Positions 27,910 to 38,500 of a stretch of 64,000 bases of DNA are shown here, one piece after another. The notes beneath the pieces are model-generated. The model was not told the origin of the DNA. It ran no database searches and was given only the letters and a program-made list of their open reading frames with translations. The DNA is taken from assembly GCA_963822595.1 (NCBI GenBank), contig CAWGIG010000003.1, positions 62,001-126,000 of the forward strand. The letters run 5' to 3'. The translations under genes were made by a program, and so were the position numbers. Numbering within the stretch: position 1 is the stretch's first letter; every line of letters starts with the position of its first letter. The stretch is from CAVRUH01 sp963822595 (lineage in GTDB: Bacteria > Chlamydiota > Chlamydiia > Chlamydiales > Waddliaceae).

Positions 27910-27938
27910 TTGATATTCCCTATTCTGATATGGATACA
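27910..27938 (+). promoter_or_regulatory. Candidate promoter for the kdp operon
   Basis: TTGATA at 27910-27915, 17-bp spacer, GATACA at 27933-27938, about 20 bases before the kdpF start. The -10 is a weak match. No KdpE-type operator could be recognised. Confidence 0.35.
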
Positions 27939-27959
27939 GAATAAAAATAAAAGTTATAT

Positions 27960-28049
27960 ATGACATTAGAATTTATCCTTTCGGGAATCGTTGTAGTTTT
28001 ACTGATGTTTTACTTGATATACACAATTGTATTTCCGGAAAAATTTTAA
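27960..28049 (+). CDS. kdpF: KdpF, small subunit of the potassium pump
   Basis: A 29-residue hydrophobic peptide (MTLEFILSGIVVVLLMFYLI, then YTIVFPEKF) with a single membrane helix, the size and composition of KdpF, which stabilises the KdpABC complex. It lies directly before kdpA with a 12-base gap that holds the kdpA ribosome site (GGGAGAG). No good ribosome site precedes kdpF itself. Confidence 0.85.
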   Translation: MTLEFILSGIVVVLLMFYLIYTIVFPEKF

Positions 28050-28061
28050 ATAGGGAGAGAT

Positions 28062-29753
28062 ATGTTTTTAGCCGATTGGTTACATTTGTTTCTATTTCTC
28101 CTTATCCTACTAATGCTTATCCCTGTTCTGGGCAGCTATATGGCTCAAGTATTTCAAGGGATACCCACACTCATGCACCCTGCATTCAACGGGATAGAAA
28201 AATTCACCTACAAAATCTGCAACGTCAACGAATTTGAGGAAATGAACTGGACGACTTATGCGAAAGCCGTACTATTCTTTAATTTATTCGGTTTTATTTC
28301 TGTTTTCTCCTTAATGATCCTGCAGGGATTCCTCCCTTTAAATCCTCAAAGCTTTCCCGGAACTTCATTCTCCCTGGCTTTTAATACAGCTATTAGCTTT
28401 GTCACTAACACAAACTGGCAAGCCTATTCCGGAGAATCTACTCTAAGCTACCTCACGCAAATGACAGGCTTAACTGTGCAAAACTTCTTGAGCGCTGCCA
28501 CCGGAATGGGAGTCTTACTGGCTTTAAGCCGCGGTGTTTCCAGAAAAATGACTCAGGAGGTGGGAAACTTTTGGGTAGATATTGTCCGATTTACCGTTTA
28601 TATATTACTTCCCTTATCGATCATCTTTTCTTTAGTTCTAGTGAGCCAAGGGGTCGTTCAAACATTGTCCCCCTACGAAAACGTCGTCACCCTTGAAGGT
28701 GATAAACAAGTGATACCTTTAGGTCCTGTGGCGACGCAGGAAGCTATCAAAATGCTGGGGACGAATGGAGGCGGGTTCTTTAACGCTAACAGTGCCCATC
28801 CTTTTGAGAATCCCACGCCGCTGTCCAATTTTTTAGAGGCTCTTGCTCTAGTTTTGATTCCTGCAGCGACTGTTTATACTTTTGGAATCCTGATCAATCA
28901 TCGGAAAAATGCCTACGCCCTTTTATTCGTAATGTTCTTAATATGGGCGGGCGGATTGGGTTCGGCCATTCTTGCTGAAAATATGTCCAATCCCATTATG
29001 GGGGCGTCACCTGTCCTTGAGGGAATCGACACCCGCATCCACGTTTTTCCTTCTGTCCTTTGGTCTGTCACCACGACATCTACGGCAAATGGTTCAGTAA
29101 ATGCGATGATATCTAGTTTATCTCCGCTAGTGGGAGGCATTTGCTTGTTCAACATCATGCTTGGGGAGCTGGTCTTCGGAGGAATTGGGGTAGGTCTATG
29201 TTCCATGATCATGTTCACTCTTCTGACACTTTTTCTGTCGGGATTAATGGTCGGACGGACTCCCGAATATCTAGGCAAGAAAATCGAAATTCGTGAAATG
29301 CAATGGGTGATACTGGCGGTTTTACTACCCGGGATATTGATTTTGATTGGAGCGGGGATATCGAGTGTTCTTCCCGAGGCTTTATCCAGCGTAAGTCAGA
29401 AGGGCCCTCATGGACTCACAGAGCTCCTTTACGCCTTTGCTTCATCGGCGGGAAATAATGGCAGCGCCTTTGCGGGGCTAAACGCGAATACTCCCTATTT
29501 CAATGTTGTATTAGGGGCGACGATGCTCTTGGGAAGAGTTGCGATTATCCTTCCAAGTTTGGCTATTGCGGGGTTGATGGCTCGTAAAAAGATTTCCCCT
29601 CTTACTACAGGGACTTTTTCGTCAAATAACGCGTTATTTATAGTATTGCTTATTGCCGTAATATTTATTGTTGGAGGTTTAACGTTTTTTCCGGCGCTTT
29701 GTCTTGGACCTATTTCAGAGCATTTATTATTAATCAGAGGAAAGGGGTTTTGA
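28062..29753 (+). CDS. kdpA: KdpA, potassium-translocating subunit
   Basis: The 563-residue integral membrane protein binds and conducts K+ in the high-affinity Kdp pump. About ten membrane helices are visible, starting with LFLFLLILLMLIPVLGSYMA. The first selectivity-loop signature LGTNGGGFFNANSAHPFENP is present near residue 232, and the later loops (ITSFVTNTNWQAYSGES-like near 110, SSAGNNGSAFAGL near 465) carry the conserved glycines. The length is normal for the family. Start has GGGAGAG seven bases upstream. Second gene of the kdpFABC-D operon. Confidence 0.97.
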   Translation: MFLADWLHLFLFLLILLMLIPVLGSYMAQVFQGIPTLMHPAFNGIEKFTYKICNVNEFEEMNWTTYAKAVLFFNLFGFISVFSLMILQGFLPLNPQSFPGTSFSLAFNTAISFVTNTNWQAYSGESTLSYLTQMTGLTVQNFLSAATGMGVLLALSRGVSRKMTQEVGNFWVDIVRFTVYILLPLSIIFSLVLVSQGVVQTLSPYENVVTLEGDKQVIPLGPVATQEAIKMLGTNGGGFFNANSAHPFENPTPLSNFLEALALVLIPAATVYTFGILINHRKNAYALLFVMFLIWAGGLGSAILAENMSNPIMGASPVLEGIDTRIHVFPSVLWSVTTTSTANGSVNAMISSLSPLVGGICLFNIMLGELVFGGIGVGLCSMIMFTLLTLFLSGLMVGRTPEYLGKKIEIREMQWVILAVLLPGILILIGAGISSVLPEALSSVSQKGPHGLTELLYAFASSAGNNGSAFAGLNANTPYFNVVLGATMLLGRVAIILPSLAIAGLMARKKISPLTTGTFSSNNALFIVLLIAVIFIVGGLTFFPALCLGPISEHLLLIRGKGF

Positions 29754-29760
29754 AAGATAA

Positions 29761-31839
29761 ATGAAAGAGCAATTAAATCATATTTTCGATTCTAATCTGA
29801 TCAAAAGTTCGATTAAGAACTCATTTTTGATGCTTACTCCGACGATTCAAATAAAAAATCCTGTCATGTTCGTCACCTATGTCGGAGCCATTATTACAAC
29901 GGTATGTGTCTTATCTCAATTTAGGTGGTTTGATTTTCAAATTTCTCTGTGGCTTTGGTTTACTGTTCTTTTTGCCAATTTTGCTCAGTCCATGGCGGAA
30001 AGTCGAGGGAAAGCTCATGCTGCCAGCCTAAGAAAAACAAAAATAGAAACTTATGCCCGTCAACTTGTCGATAGTCATGAAACTAGAGTGATTTCCACGG
30101 AATTGAAAAAAGGGGATATAATCCTTTGTGAGACAGGGGATATCATTCCTGCGGACGGCGAAATTATCGAAGGTATTTCTACGGTGGATGAATCGGCAAT
30201 TACCGGCGAGTCTGCTCCCGTGATTAGAGAAAGCGGCGGCGATAGAAGCGCTGTAACAGCTGGTACGCGCGTGCTTAGCGATCGTATCGTTATTCGGGTG
30301 GTTTCAGAGCCCGGAAATAGCTTTCTGGATCGAATGATCGCATTAATTGAGTCTTCAAAAAGAAAAAAAACGCCTAATGAGATTGCCTTGAACATTGTTC
30401 TCTCAGGACTTACAGTGATCTTTCTTTTAACGACCAGTTCTCTTAAATTTTTTGCCGATTATAGCGCAGAAGCTGCGCATGAAAATTTGTCTAGCATCAT
30501 TACGGTGCCGGTATTGGCCGCGCTTCTAGTGTGTTTGATCCCTACAACCATAAGCGCCCTTTTAAGTGCCGTGGGCATCGCCGGGATGGATCGGCTTATC
30601 AGAAAAAATGTCATCGCCAAAAGCGGACGTTCGGTAGAGGCGGCAGGTGATATTGATTTTCTCATCCTAGATAAGACAGGGACCATCACTATTGGGAACC
30701 GAATGGCCACAGAATTTATTCCGGCAAAGGATGTCACGGCGGAAGAATTAGCGGAAGCCTCGCAGCTTGCCTCGCTTGCTGATGAAACGCCGGAAGGAAG
30801 ATCCGTCGTTGTTTTGGCAAAAAAACTCCATGGAATGAGAGCTCAGTCGCTTATACCCCCTGAAATAAAGTATCTTCCCTTTACAGCGACAACCCGAATG
30901 AGCGGTCTAGATGTGAGTGATACCTCAGGAAAAGTCTTGCGAAGCATTCGTAAGGGGGCTGTAGACACCATAAGAAAACATGTTGAAAGTCAAGCGGGAT
31001 ACTATCCCATTTATCTTGATGAAAGCATCAAAGCAATTTCAAAGCAAGGTGGCACTCCCCTGTTGGTCTCCGAAGGAAATAAGATTCTGGGGGTTATTCA
31101 TCTGAAGGATGTCGTTAAAGGCGGTATTAAAGAGCGCTTTATTGAGATGCGAAAAATGGGTATACGAACTTTAATGGTAACTGGGGATAACCCTCTTACG
31201 GCAGCAGCAATCGCCGCAGAAGCCGGAGTAGATGATTATATCGCTGAAGCAACGCCTGAAATGAAGCTTGAAAGAATTAGAAAAGAACAAGAGGGGGGTC
31301 GGCTCATTGCCATGACAGGGGATGGAACCAACGATGCCCCAGCCCTTGCGCAGGCGGATGTGGGTGTAGCGATGAATACCGGAACGCAAGCCTCCCGAGA
31401 AGCGGGAAACATGGTCGATCTTGATAGCAATCCCACAAAATTAATCGATATTGTTGAAATTGGAAAACAACTCCTCATGACGCGCGGAGCCTTGACGACA
31501 TTCAGCATCGCCAATGATGTTGCAAAGTACTTTGCCATTATCCCAGCAATGTTCAGCGGCCTATATAATGCAGATCATACTCTAAATGGTCCGTTATCGC
31601 TCCTTAATATTATGATGCTAGATTCGCCGCAAAGCGCTATTTTAAGCGCTGTGATCTTCAATGCCCTGATTATTATTGCCTTGATTCCATTAGCTTTGAG
31701 AGGGGTCAGTTATAAAGCGACATCGGCATACAATCTATTGCGACGGAATATCTTTATTTATGGTCTTGGAGGTCTTGTGGCGCCATTTATTGGTATAAAA
31801 ATCATAGATTTAATCATCACTACTTTAGGTTTGGCATAA
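29761..31839 (+). CDS. kdpB: KdpB, P-type ATPase subunit
   Basis: KdpB hydrolyses ATP to drive K+ uptake through KdpA. The 692-residue protein shows the P-type motifs in order: TGES in AITGESAPV near residue 149, the phosphorylated aspartate in LDKTGTITIG near 304, the nucleotide-binding KGAVDTI region near 400, and MTGDGTNDAPALAQADVGVAM near 520. The TGES serine, whose phosphorylation silences the pump in Escherichia coli, is kept. The gap to kdpA is seven bases; the stop overlaps the kdpC start. Confidence 0.97.
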   Translation: MKEQLNHIFDSNLIKSSIKNSFLMLTPTIQIKNPVMFVTYVGAIITTVCVLSQFRWFDFQISLWLWFTVLFANFAQSMAESRGKAHAASLRKTKIETYARQLVDSHETRVISTELKKGDIILCETGDIIPADGEIIEGISTVDESAITGESAPVIRESGGDRSAVTAGTRVLSDRIVIRVVSEPGNSFLDRMIALIESSKRKKTPNEIALNIVLSGLTVIFLLTTSSLKFFADYSAEAAHENLSSIITVPVLAALLVCLIPTTISALLSAVGIAGMDRLIRKNVIAKSGRSVEAAGDIDFLILDKTGTITIGNRMATEFIPAKDVTAEELAEASQLASLADETPEGRSVVVLAKKLHGMRAQSLIPPEIKYLPFTATTRMSGLDVSDTSGKVLRSIRKGAVDTIRKHVESQAGYYPIYLDESIKAISKQGGTPLLVSEGNKILGVIHLKDVVKGGIKERFIEMRKMGIRTLMVTGDNPLTAAAIAAEAGVDDYIAEATPEMKLERIRKEQEGGRLIAMTGDGTNDAPALAQADVGVAMNTGTQASREAGNMVDLDSNPTKLIDIVEIGKQLLMTRGALTTFSIANDVAKYFAIIPAMFSGLYNADHTLNGPLSLLNIMMLDSPQSAILSAVIFNALIIIALIPLALRGVSYKATSAYNLLRRNIFIYGLGGLVAPFIGIKIIDLIITTLGLA

Positions 31840-32384
31840 TGAAACAGTTTTGGATTGGATTAAGAGTTTTTTTGTGGTTTACATTGATAACAGGAGTTAT
31901 CTATCCTCTTGCCATCACCGGAATTTCCAGCCTCTTTATGTTCGATAAGTCTAGCGGCTCTATCATTGTGCGTGATGGAAAAAGAGTCGGATCTAAATTG
32001 ATCGCCCAAAGTTTTACTGAGGAGAAATATTTCAGGGGTCGACCCTCCGCAAACGACTATGACCCGTTGCAATCAGGAGGAAGTAATCTCGCCCCTTCTA
32101 GTCTCTCTTTACAAGAGAAAGTTCAAAAACGACTATCCGCATTCCCAGGAAAAAACATCGGCGAAGTTCCATCAGAGCTTCTATTTGCTTCCGGGAGTGG
32201 TCTAGACCCTGATATTTCGTTACAAACGGCATTTTTTCAAATAGATTCCATCGCTAAGGCAAGGGGAATAGATTCCGAACAAGGAAGGACACTCTTAAAA
32301 CAGTTGATAGATGACACCGCCACGCATGGCTATGTAAATGTTCTCGAGCTTAATTTAGCTCTCGATGAAAAGGTGAAAAAATGA
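31839..32384 (+). CDS. kdpC: KdpC subunit
   Basis: KdpC is a single-span membrane protein that helps ATP binding in KdpB. The 181-residue protein has an N-terminal helix (VFLWFTLITGVIYPLAITG), FRGRPSANDYDPLQSGGSN near residue 67 and the family signature SGSGLDPDISLQTA near 118, where the usual SGLDPHIS has Asp instead of His. Start codon overlaps the kdpB stop by one base; its stop overlaps the kdpD start (ATGA). Confidence 0.95.
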   Translation: MKQFWIGLRVFLWFTLITGVIYPLAITGISSLFMFDKSSGSIIVRDGKRVGSKLIAQSFTEEKYFRGRPSANDYDPLQSGGSNLAPSSLSLQEKVQKRLSAFPGKNIGEVPSELLFASGSGLDPDISLQTAFFQIDSIAKARGIDSEQGRTLLKQLIDDTATHGYVNVLELNLALDEKVKK

Positions 32385-35038
32385 GCGAACCTGAACGTTT
32401 GAGTCCCGATGATTTACTCAAAGCGGTTCAACGCGAAGAAATAGATAAAAGTCGCGGGCAATTGAAAATATTCCTTGGGATGTCTGCAGGTGTAGGAAAA
32501 ACCTTTTCGATGCTGGAAGCGGCACAGAGGTTAAAGAAGCAAGGAAAAGATGTTGTTGTTGGCTCCATCTATACTCATGGCCGCGTAGAGACGGCAGCCC
32601 TTCTCGATGGGTTAAAAGTAATCCCGGAAAAAAAGCTCAATTATCGCGGTATTGAAATCAATGAGCTAGATTTAGATGAAATTCTCAAAATAAAACCTGA
32701 AATCGTTTTAGTCGATGAACTTGCGCATAGCAATGTACCAGGGTCAAGACATCCAAAACGGTGGCAAGATGTTCTGGAAATTCTCGACAACGGCATTGAC
32801 GTCTACACCACTCTAAACGTACAGCATATTGAAAGCTTAAAAGATGTCGTAGAAAATATTACCAGCATCGATATTAGGGAAACGGTACCCGATTCCATTA
32901 TCGAAGGAGCTGTGAGCATCGAGTTAATAGACCTTACTCCTACCGATCTTCTCATCCGCCTTAAAGAAGGTAAAGTCTATCTCGCGGATAAATCTAAAAC
33001 TGCAGCGCAATTTTTTTTCCAAGAAGATCGCCTGACAGCCTTAAGGGAGCTTGTTCTCCGTTATACAGCCGAAAAGGTTGACAGGGAACTTCAGGAAATG
33101 GTCCCGAGGTCAGAGCGCGCGGAAGGGTGGAAACCTCGAGAACGTTTGTTAGTTGCTATCAATCAAAGTGCAGAATCGCAAAGATTAATCCGAACAACGT
33201 ACCGCATCGCCTCTAAACTTAATTCCCCGTGGATAGCGGTTTTTGTCAATGACGGGACCTATTTAACGGAAGAGGAAAATCAGAGTCTTAATAAGAATCT
33301 TGCTTTGGCTAGGGAATTGGGCGCCGATGTGATCACTACAGAGGATCCAAGCATTGCTGAAGGAGTAAAAAGAATTGCGCGTCAACGAGGGATCACTCAA
33401 ATTGTTCTAGGGAGATCTCGAAAAATACCGGTACTGAGACTGTTTAAGACCGATGACCTCTTTGATATTTTGTCATATAGTTTACAAAATATTGATTTGC
33501 ATGTCATTGCAAAGCGAACTTCCGTGAAGAAAAGATTTAGAAAGAAAATACCTCTTCTTTTCAGCACTGGGAATTACATTAATTATTTTTATTCTTTTCT
33601 TTTTGTTTGTTTATTGACGATAATCAACTACGTTCTGTTTTTTACTATCAAGCCTTTATTTTTTGGAATGATTTCTATAGTTGGAGTATTGGTCATCAGT
33701 TTGTTGTTTAGAGGCGGGCCTGTATATTTTGGAACCTGTCTCTATGCTTTAGTTTGGAATTTTATTTTTATTGAAAAGGAAAGGCAATTTCCTCTTAACT
33801 ATTCAGAGGATATATCAGCATTGTTTCTCTTTCTTTTTACGATATTTTCGATCACTTTTTTCATAGAAAGGGCCAGAATCAACAAAGAAATGCTGTCGAA
33901 ACGTGAAGAATCCACGAACACACTCTATTATATCATTAGACAAATCGCCAATGCAACAACGGCAGAAGAGGCATTTGCAAACACAAAAAGACGTCTAGAA
34001 AAACTTTTCGATGGGGTTTTTACATACATTCCGAAGAAATTGGATAATACACTGGATTTCGATTTAGTTTCTTCATTCATTACCGATGATAAAGAAAAAA
34101 ATGCCGCTATATGGGTTTTTGAAAATGAACAGGAAGCAGGTTGGTCTACCGAAACGCTGCCTCTATCTAAAAACTATTATATTCCTCTGAAAGGATATAA
34201 GGAAATGACCGGAGTTTTAGTGTATAGGCCCACAGTCATGTCAAGGTTGACTCCCGAAGATAAAAACTTTATTTATACTGTCTGCAAGCAATTTGCAAGC
34301 TTCCTCGAAAGAACAATCACACAAGCCATGGCAAAGCAAGAAGAGGACGAAAAGCATATCAGTAAAGTCAGAGCTACTATTTTGAGTAAAATTTCCATCC
34401 TCTTCCAACAACCGTTGCTCATTTCTCAAAACTCGATTAGAAAAATTAAGGACCTTTTACAATACGTTGATAACGGAATATTAAATCGAGAATTTTCAAT
34501 TATTGAAAGTTCTTTGGAACAAATAAAAGAGATTTTAGCGAATATTTCTGCATTAGCGAACCTTACAAAGGGCCTTTTACCGGTCACCAAGAAAAAATAT
34601 CAGATTTGGGATTTGATTGACGAATGCCAGCTTAATTTAAAAGATGCTCTCAGCGGACATAAGTTTATAGCTACTGTAGAAGAGCCTATCCCAAGCGTCC
34701 CTTTTGACTTTAATCTCATTGAATTGGTCTTGATTAATCTCTTGAGTAATTCGATCTATTATTCGCCCTTTCAATCGGTCATTGAACTAAAAGCAAAAAT
34801 CACAGAAGGTTATCTTGAAATTTCAATATTGGACGAAGGGACACAGATCCTGGAAGGACAGGATGAGGAGATTTTTGAGGAGTTTTATCAGCCCGGAGAT
34901 CCATCTTTTAGAGGAGTAGGTTTGGGACTAACGTTGACGAAGCCAATTGCAGAAGCACACCATGGATTTATCCGCGCCAAAAACCGCCCCAACAAGGGCA
35001 TTATATTCTCTCTCTTCCTCCCCATCGAGGGCGAATAG
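32381..35038 (+). CDS. kdpD: KdpD-like sensor without the phospho-acceptor histidine
   Basis: 885 residues with the full KdpD layout: the KdpD N-terminal P-loop domain (FLGMSAGVGKT, residues 31-41; VLVDELAHSN near 110), a USP-like domain (LLVAINQSAESQRLIR near 258), four membrane helices at about 395-505, a GAF-like region and a HATPase domain (N-box LVLINLLSNSIYYSP near 788, G-box GVGLGLTLTKP near 846). Where the dimerisation box should read SHDLRTPL, the sequence has SILFQQPL (near 668), so the histidine that is normally phosphorylated is missing. No kdpE follows; the next gene is convergent 16 bases away. It therefore probably acts without classical phosphotransfer, or is degenerating. Confidence 0.85.
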   Translation: MSEPERLSPDDLLKAVQREEIDKSRGQLKIFLGMSAGVGKTFSMLEAAQRLKKQGKDVVVGSIYTHGRVETAALLDGLKVIPEKKLNYRGIEINELDLDEILKIKPEIVLVDELAHSNVPGSRHPKRWQDVLEILDNGIDVYTTLNVQHIESLKDVVENITSIDIRETVPDSIIEGAVSIELIDLTPTDLLIRLKEGKVYLADKSKTAAQFFFQEDRLTALRELVLRYTAEKVDRELQEMVPRSERAEGWKPRERLLVAINQSAESQRLIRTTYRIASKLNSPWIAVFVNDGTYLTEEENQSLNKNLALARELGADVITTEDPSIAEGVKRIARQRGITQIVLGRSRKIPVLRLFKTDDLFDILSYSLQNIDLHVIAKRTSVKKRFRKKIPLLFSTGNYINYFYSFLFVCLLTIINYVLFFTIKPLFFGMISIVGVLVISLLFRGGPVYFGTCLYALVWNFIFIEKERQFPLNYSEDISALFLFLFTIFSITFFIERARINKEMLSKREESTNTLYYIIRQIANATTAEEAFANTKRRLEKLFDGVFTYIPKKLDNTLDFDLVSSFITDDKEKNAAIWVFENEQEAGWSTETLPLSKNYYIPLKGYKEMTGVLVYRPTVMSRLTPEDKNFIYTVCKQFASFLERTITQAMAKQEEDEKHISKVRATILSKISILFQQPLLISQNSIRKIKDLLQYVDNGILNREFSIIESSLEQIKEILANISALANLTKGLLPVTKKKYQIWDLIDECQLNLKDALSGHKFIATVEEPIPSVPFDFNLIELVLINLLSNSIYYSPFQSVIELKAKITEGYLEISILDEGTQILEGQDEEIFEEFYQPGDPSFRGVGLGLTLTKPIAEAHHGFIRAKNRPNKGIIFSLFLPIEGE

Positions 35039-35054
35039 TATCGCATTTGCGTAA

Positions 35055-35522
35055 TCACCTTGTTTCTCGCATCACTGAATTTTTCTCTGGTAGTAATTGA
35101 TATGAAAAGCTTGGTCTCACGCCATTGTAAGGGTAGGTGCATGTAACCTTGTATGGTACACGTGTTACAACATTTTGAACAAAGAAAACTATTGTACCCA
35201 GATTCGTCAACGCTGCATTTTCTATCTGAGTAACATCATAGAGTCCATATGGATTTGACCCAACATCGATGATTTTTTGGTATTCTTTTTTAAATGATAT
35301 AGGATCGTTAATAATTTCAAATTCCAAACCTGTAAACAGGAAATTTGCTATAGCGGCGAATTCTTTAGCATGTTTTGAGTCCGATAATATCTGTGCGGCG
35401 TCCTGCAAATGTTGCATGTCAGTATAACTTTGTCCCTCAAATTCAATGACACTCACATCGCCGTTTATTGTTAGAGCAAACTCACGATCCTCAATTTTTA
35501 TTATTTGTATTGGGTTATCCAT
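35055..35522 (-). CDS. Hypothetical protein, 155 residues
   Basis: Not recognised. A soluble mixed alpha/beta protein (IIKIEDREFALTINGD at the start, LGTIVFFVQNVVTRVPYKV near 108). No signal peptide. It follows the 1247-residue gene by 11 bases in the same direction, so it is cotranscribed with it and may serve it as a chaperone or partner; its small size and position are compatible with a secretion chaperone, but no motif proves it. Ends 16 bases from the end of kdpD, convergent. Confidence 0.6.
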   Translation of the reverse strand: MDNPIQIIKIEDREFALTINGDVSVIEFEGQSYTDMQHLQDAAQILSDSKHAKEFAAIANFLFTGLEFEIINDPISFKKEYQKIIDVGSNPYGLYDVTQIENAALTNLGTIVFFVQNVVTRVPYKVTCTYPYNGVRPSFSYQLLPEKNSVMRETR

Positions 35523-35533
35523 TTTTCACCTCT

Positions 35534-38500
35534 TTACACGTTCGCTTTAGGTTGATAATAGTTTCTCGAAAGAGCATTCCTCACTGGATCTTCAAATTTG
35601 TAAGTAACATGTCCCCCAAATTGATTAGCTTTCTTAATAAATGACCAATCGCTAATATCTAATGGATTATCTTGTAAGACCATTGGTGTTATCTTCCCAC
35701 TGAAAATACTCATAGTAAATCCGCGTTGCTGCTTTGTCGCCCAATTCGAGTCAAATACATTATAAACCTCAGGTGCAGAGTTTTTAAGACTAGGAAGAGA
35801 TCTTAGCACTTGTTCCACACGTTTTGACCAATCAGCCTCTCCATTTTCTAACCAATTAGTATTGTAATCTAGTTCATTCATGGTTTCATAGATGGTTTGA
35901 ATTGTAGGATTTTCATGCTTCAATACCTCCCTGATTATCTTTTCTTTGTAGCTTTCCACTCCTTCTGGTATCTTATCAGCATATTTATAACGAGAGCTAT
36001 ATAGTTTCGTGTAACTTTCTAAGAATTCATTCAAAATTTCTCTAGTTACCTGAGTTCCTACAAAAGCCTCCGCTTTTTTCTGCAAATTTATAAATACTTG
36101 CTTCGGATCTCCATTTGCAGAGTCATACAAAGTTATAAGGGTGTGTGCCCTCAAACTAAACGAATGCTCCTTTGTTTCATGAGGAATAAGCAACCCTTGA
36201 TTTTGCCTTGCATAATCCTTTTCCTCGTCCGACCACATAGAAACCAAAGTGAAAACATTTTCGATACTACTTTCATCACGAAAATTAATATCGAGCTTCT
36301 TGACATCAGTAGATAATAAAGTTCCAACGTTATCACCACCGGTACCTACTCCTCCAACTAAAGATCTCTGTTGCCGTAACCATAAATGTGAAAAGTCATT
36401 AGATCCAATAAAATCAGATAGCTCATCGGTAATACCTTCTTTATGCTCGATTAATTTACCAAAAAATTTCGCAGCATCTTCAGGTTCCATTGTACTAAAA
36501 TTTCTTCCTGTTTGAGAATCGACCACAGCCCAGCGATTTTTCTCCACATCATAAATAGTGCAGCACCTCGCATTCAAGTTTGCCAACATTTCATTTCGAA
36601 TTTGGGAGTCAGAAATTTCAGAAGCTACTTGCTTACCAATATTGTTCATAGCATCATTAAGGAATCTTCCGGCTAATTTTGAACTACCACTATTTACCAT
36701 AGTATATTCATGGGCTCTTGCAAGGAGATTATCGCCCTTAAATTTCATAGCGAACTCTTCTAAATTTGGAATGATCAACGGAGTATCAATTGTACCATTT
36801 TTAGGTGGTGAAACCTTTCTTGTAAGACATCCATTACCCACAATAGATAGCAGGTCTTCCAAATTTTGTTTTAATCCTTCAGCATGAGACCCCTGTTGAA
36901 TGACTAGACTTGTCGAAAAGCATGTTCCCACATTACCTTGCCTCAAGGGCCATAACAAAGCACTAAGTACAGCTAATTTAGCATCTCTAGCTGTAACGGC
37001 CTCTTGAGGATCATTCCCGACCAATTTTCCAATAAGAATTTCTTGCCTAGATCCAATGGTTGGTGAAGTAAGAGTTGTCAATCGATCAGCAAATTCAGGA
37101 TGATTTTTTAATGCATCCAATTTTATCATTATGCTTTCCTTGATTGCAGGGTCTATTTCTTTCTGTTGATTGAGAACTTCTTGCATTTCATCAATGATAT
37201 CTGTAATAAGGTGCCCCCCAAGAGAAGTCAGCATCATAGCAATTTGCAATGTTACCTCTGCCGATTGAGTATGTCCTAATTTTCCCTCAATTAATACTCT
37301 TTTTTGCATTATTTCCTTTACGGTTTCACCAAGATGATTATCGTTGGCTAACCCAAGAATAGTTTGTACTTGCGGTGAGCGGGCCAACAAAAACTGTACT
37401 TGACCCAGTGTCTTTAATGTATCTTTCTCCTCATGATTTCTTGCATAGTCAATGGCCCAAGACATCATATCTTCATGACCATCTACACCTTTTAAATCTG
37501 CATTAAGATTCTGTAATTTTGCAATAATTCCAATTGATACATCAGGTATGGCCCAGATGTTAATATCAGGTGCACCTAATTTTTCTAATGCTAGACTAAA
37601 CTGTCCATGCTCGATAAATTTCATAATTTGGGGATCGTTGGATTCAAAGGCACCTTTCAAAAGTGCTTCTTGTCCACGCGCTCTAGCAAGCAGTAAATTT
37701 TTAACTAGAGGGGTTGTACCTTCGTTTTTGAACAATTTAACGATCTGTTTATCAATAGGATTGTCTTTGGAACTTATCTTCGCATCATATAAATACTTGA
37801 AGAGCGGAGTGGCCCCGTCCTTTTTGTAGAGATCAAGGAGCTTTTTATCAGCAGCTTTATTTGGATCTAACACATTAATGTATTCATCTGCTTTTTTGGC
37901 CGCGTCCAATGCTTTAACAGCCATGGGAAATTTACCTTTTTCGATAAAAGTAATAACCTCAGAATTCATAGATTTCATTTCAAAGATCTTCTCTAAATTA
38001 GCGGTTTGGCCTCTTACTTTCATCAAATTAAGTACAAGCAAGGTAGAACCTTCATTTCTATATAGCTCGAGGATGGTCTTATCAATGGGATTCTCAGGGT
38101 TTAACTGTTTAACTACTGCTTCCACCACATCCACATCGTTACTGAGAACTTGCTTTTTAGTTTCTCTTCCACTAACAAGCGATACAAATGGGTTGGGTTC
38201 TTCGGTTGTTTTTTCATCAATTATCGGACTCTCCAAATCATTCACCTCGGTCGACTCTGGAAGTAAATCTGTTGTTGTAGAATAGATCTCTAATTGTGAA
38301 TTCGAAAAGTTGTCTGTATTTCTTGCATCAGATTTATTGATATTGGATTCATCTGTTTGTTCTAAAGGGGCGTCAGTTACCTCTTTGTCTGAAGTATCAA
38401 TAGTATCTTGAATCTTTTGTGGTGCTACTTTTGAGTCGGCAATTATTTTCTCTTGAACGGATATCTGTTTTGCAAGAAGGTGAATTTCTCCTACCACCTC

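Noticed and set aside
28913..29278. 121-codon frame antisense to kdpA
   Set aside because: It is a mirror of strongly constrained kdpA codons, with no start signals.
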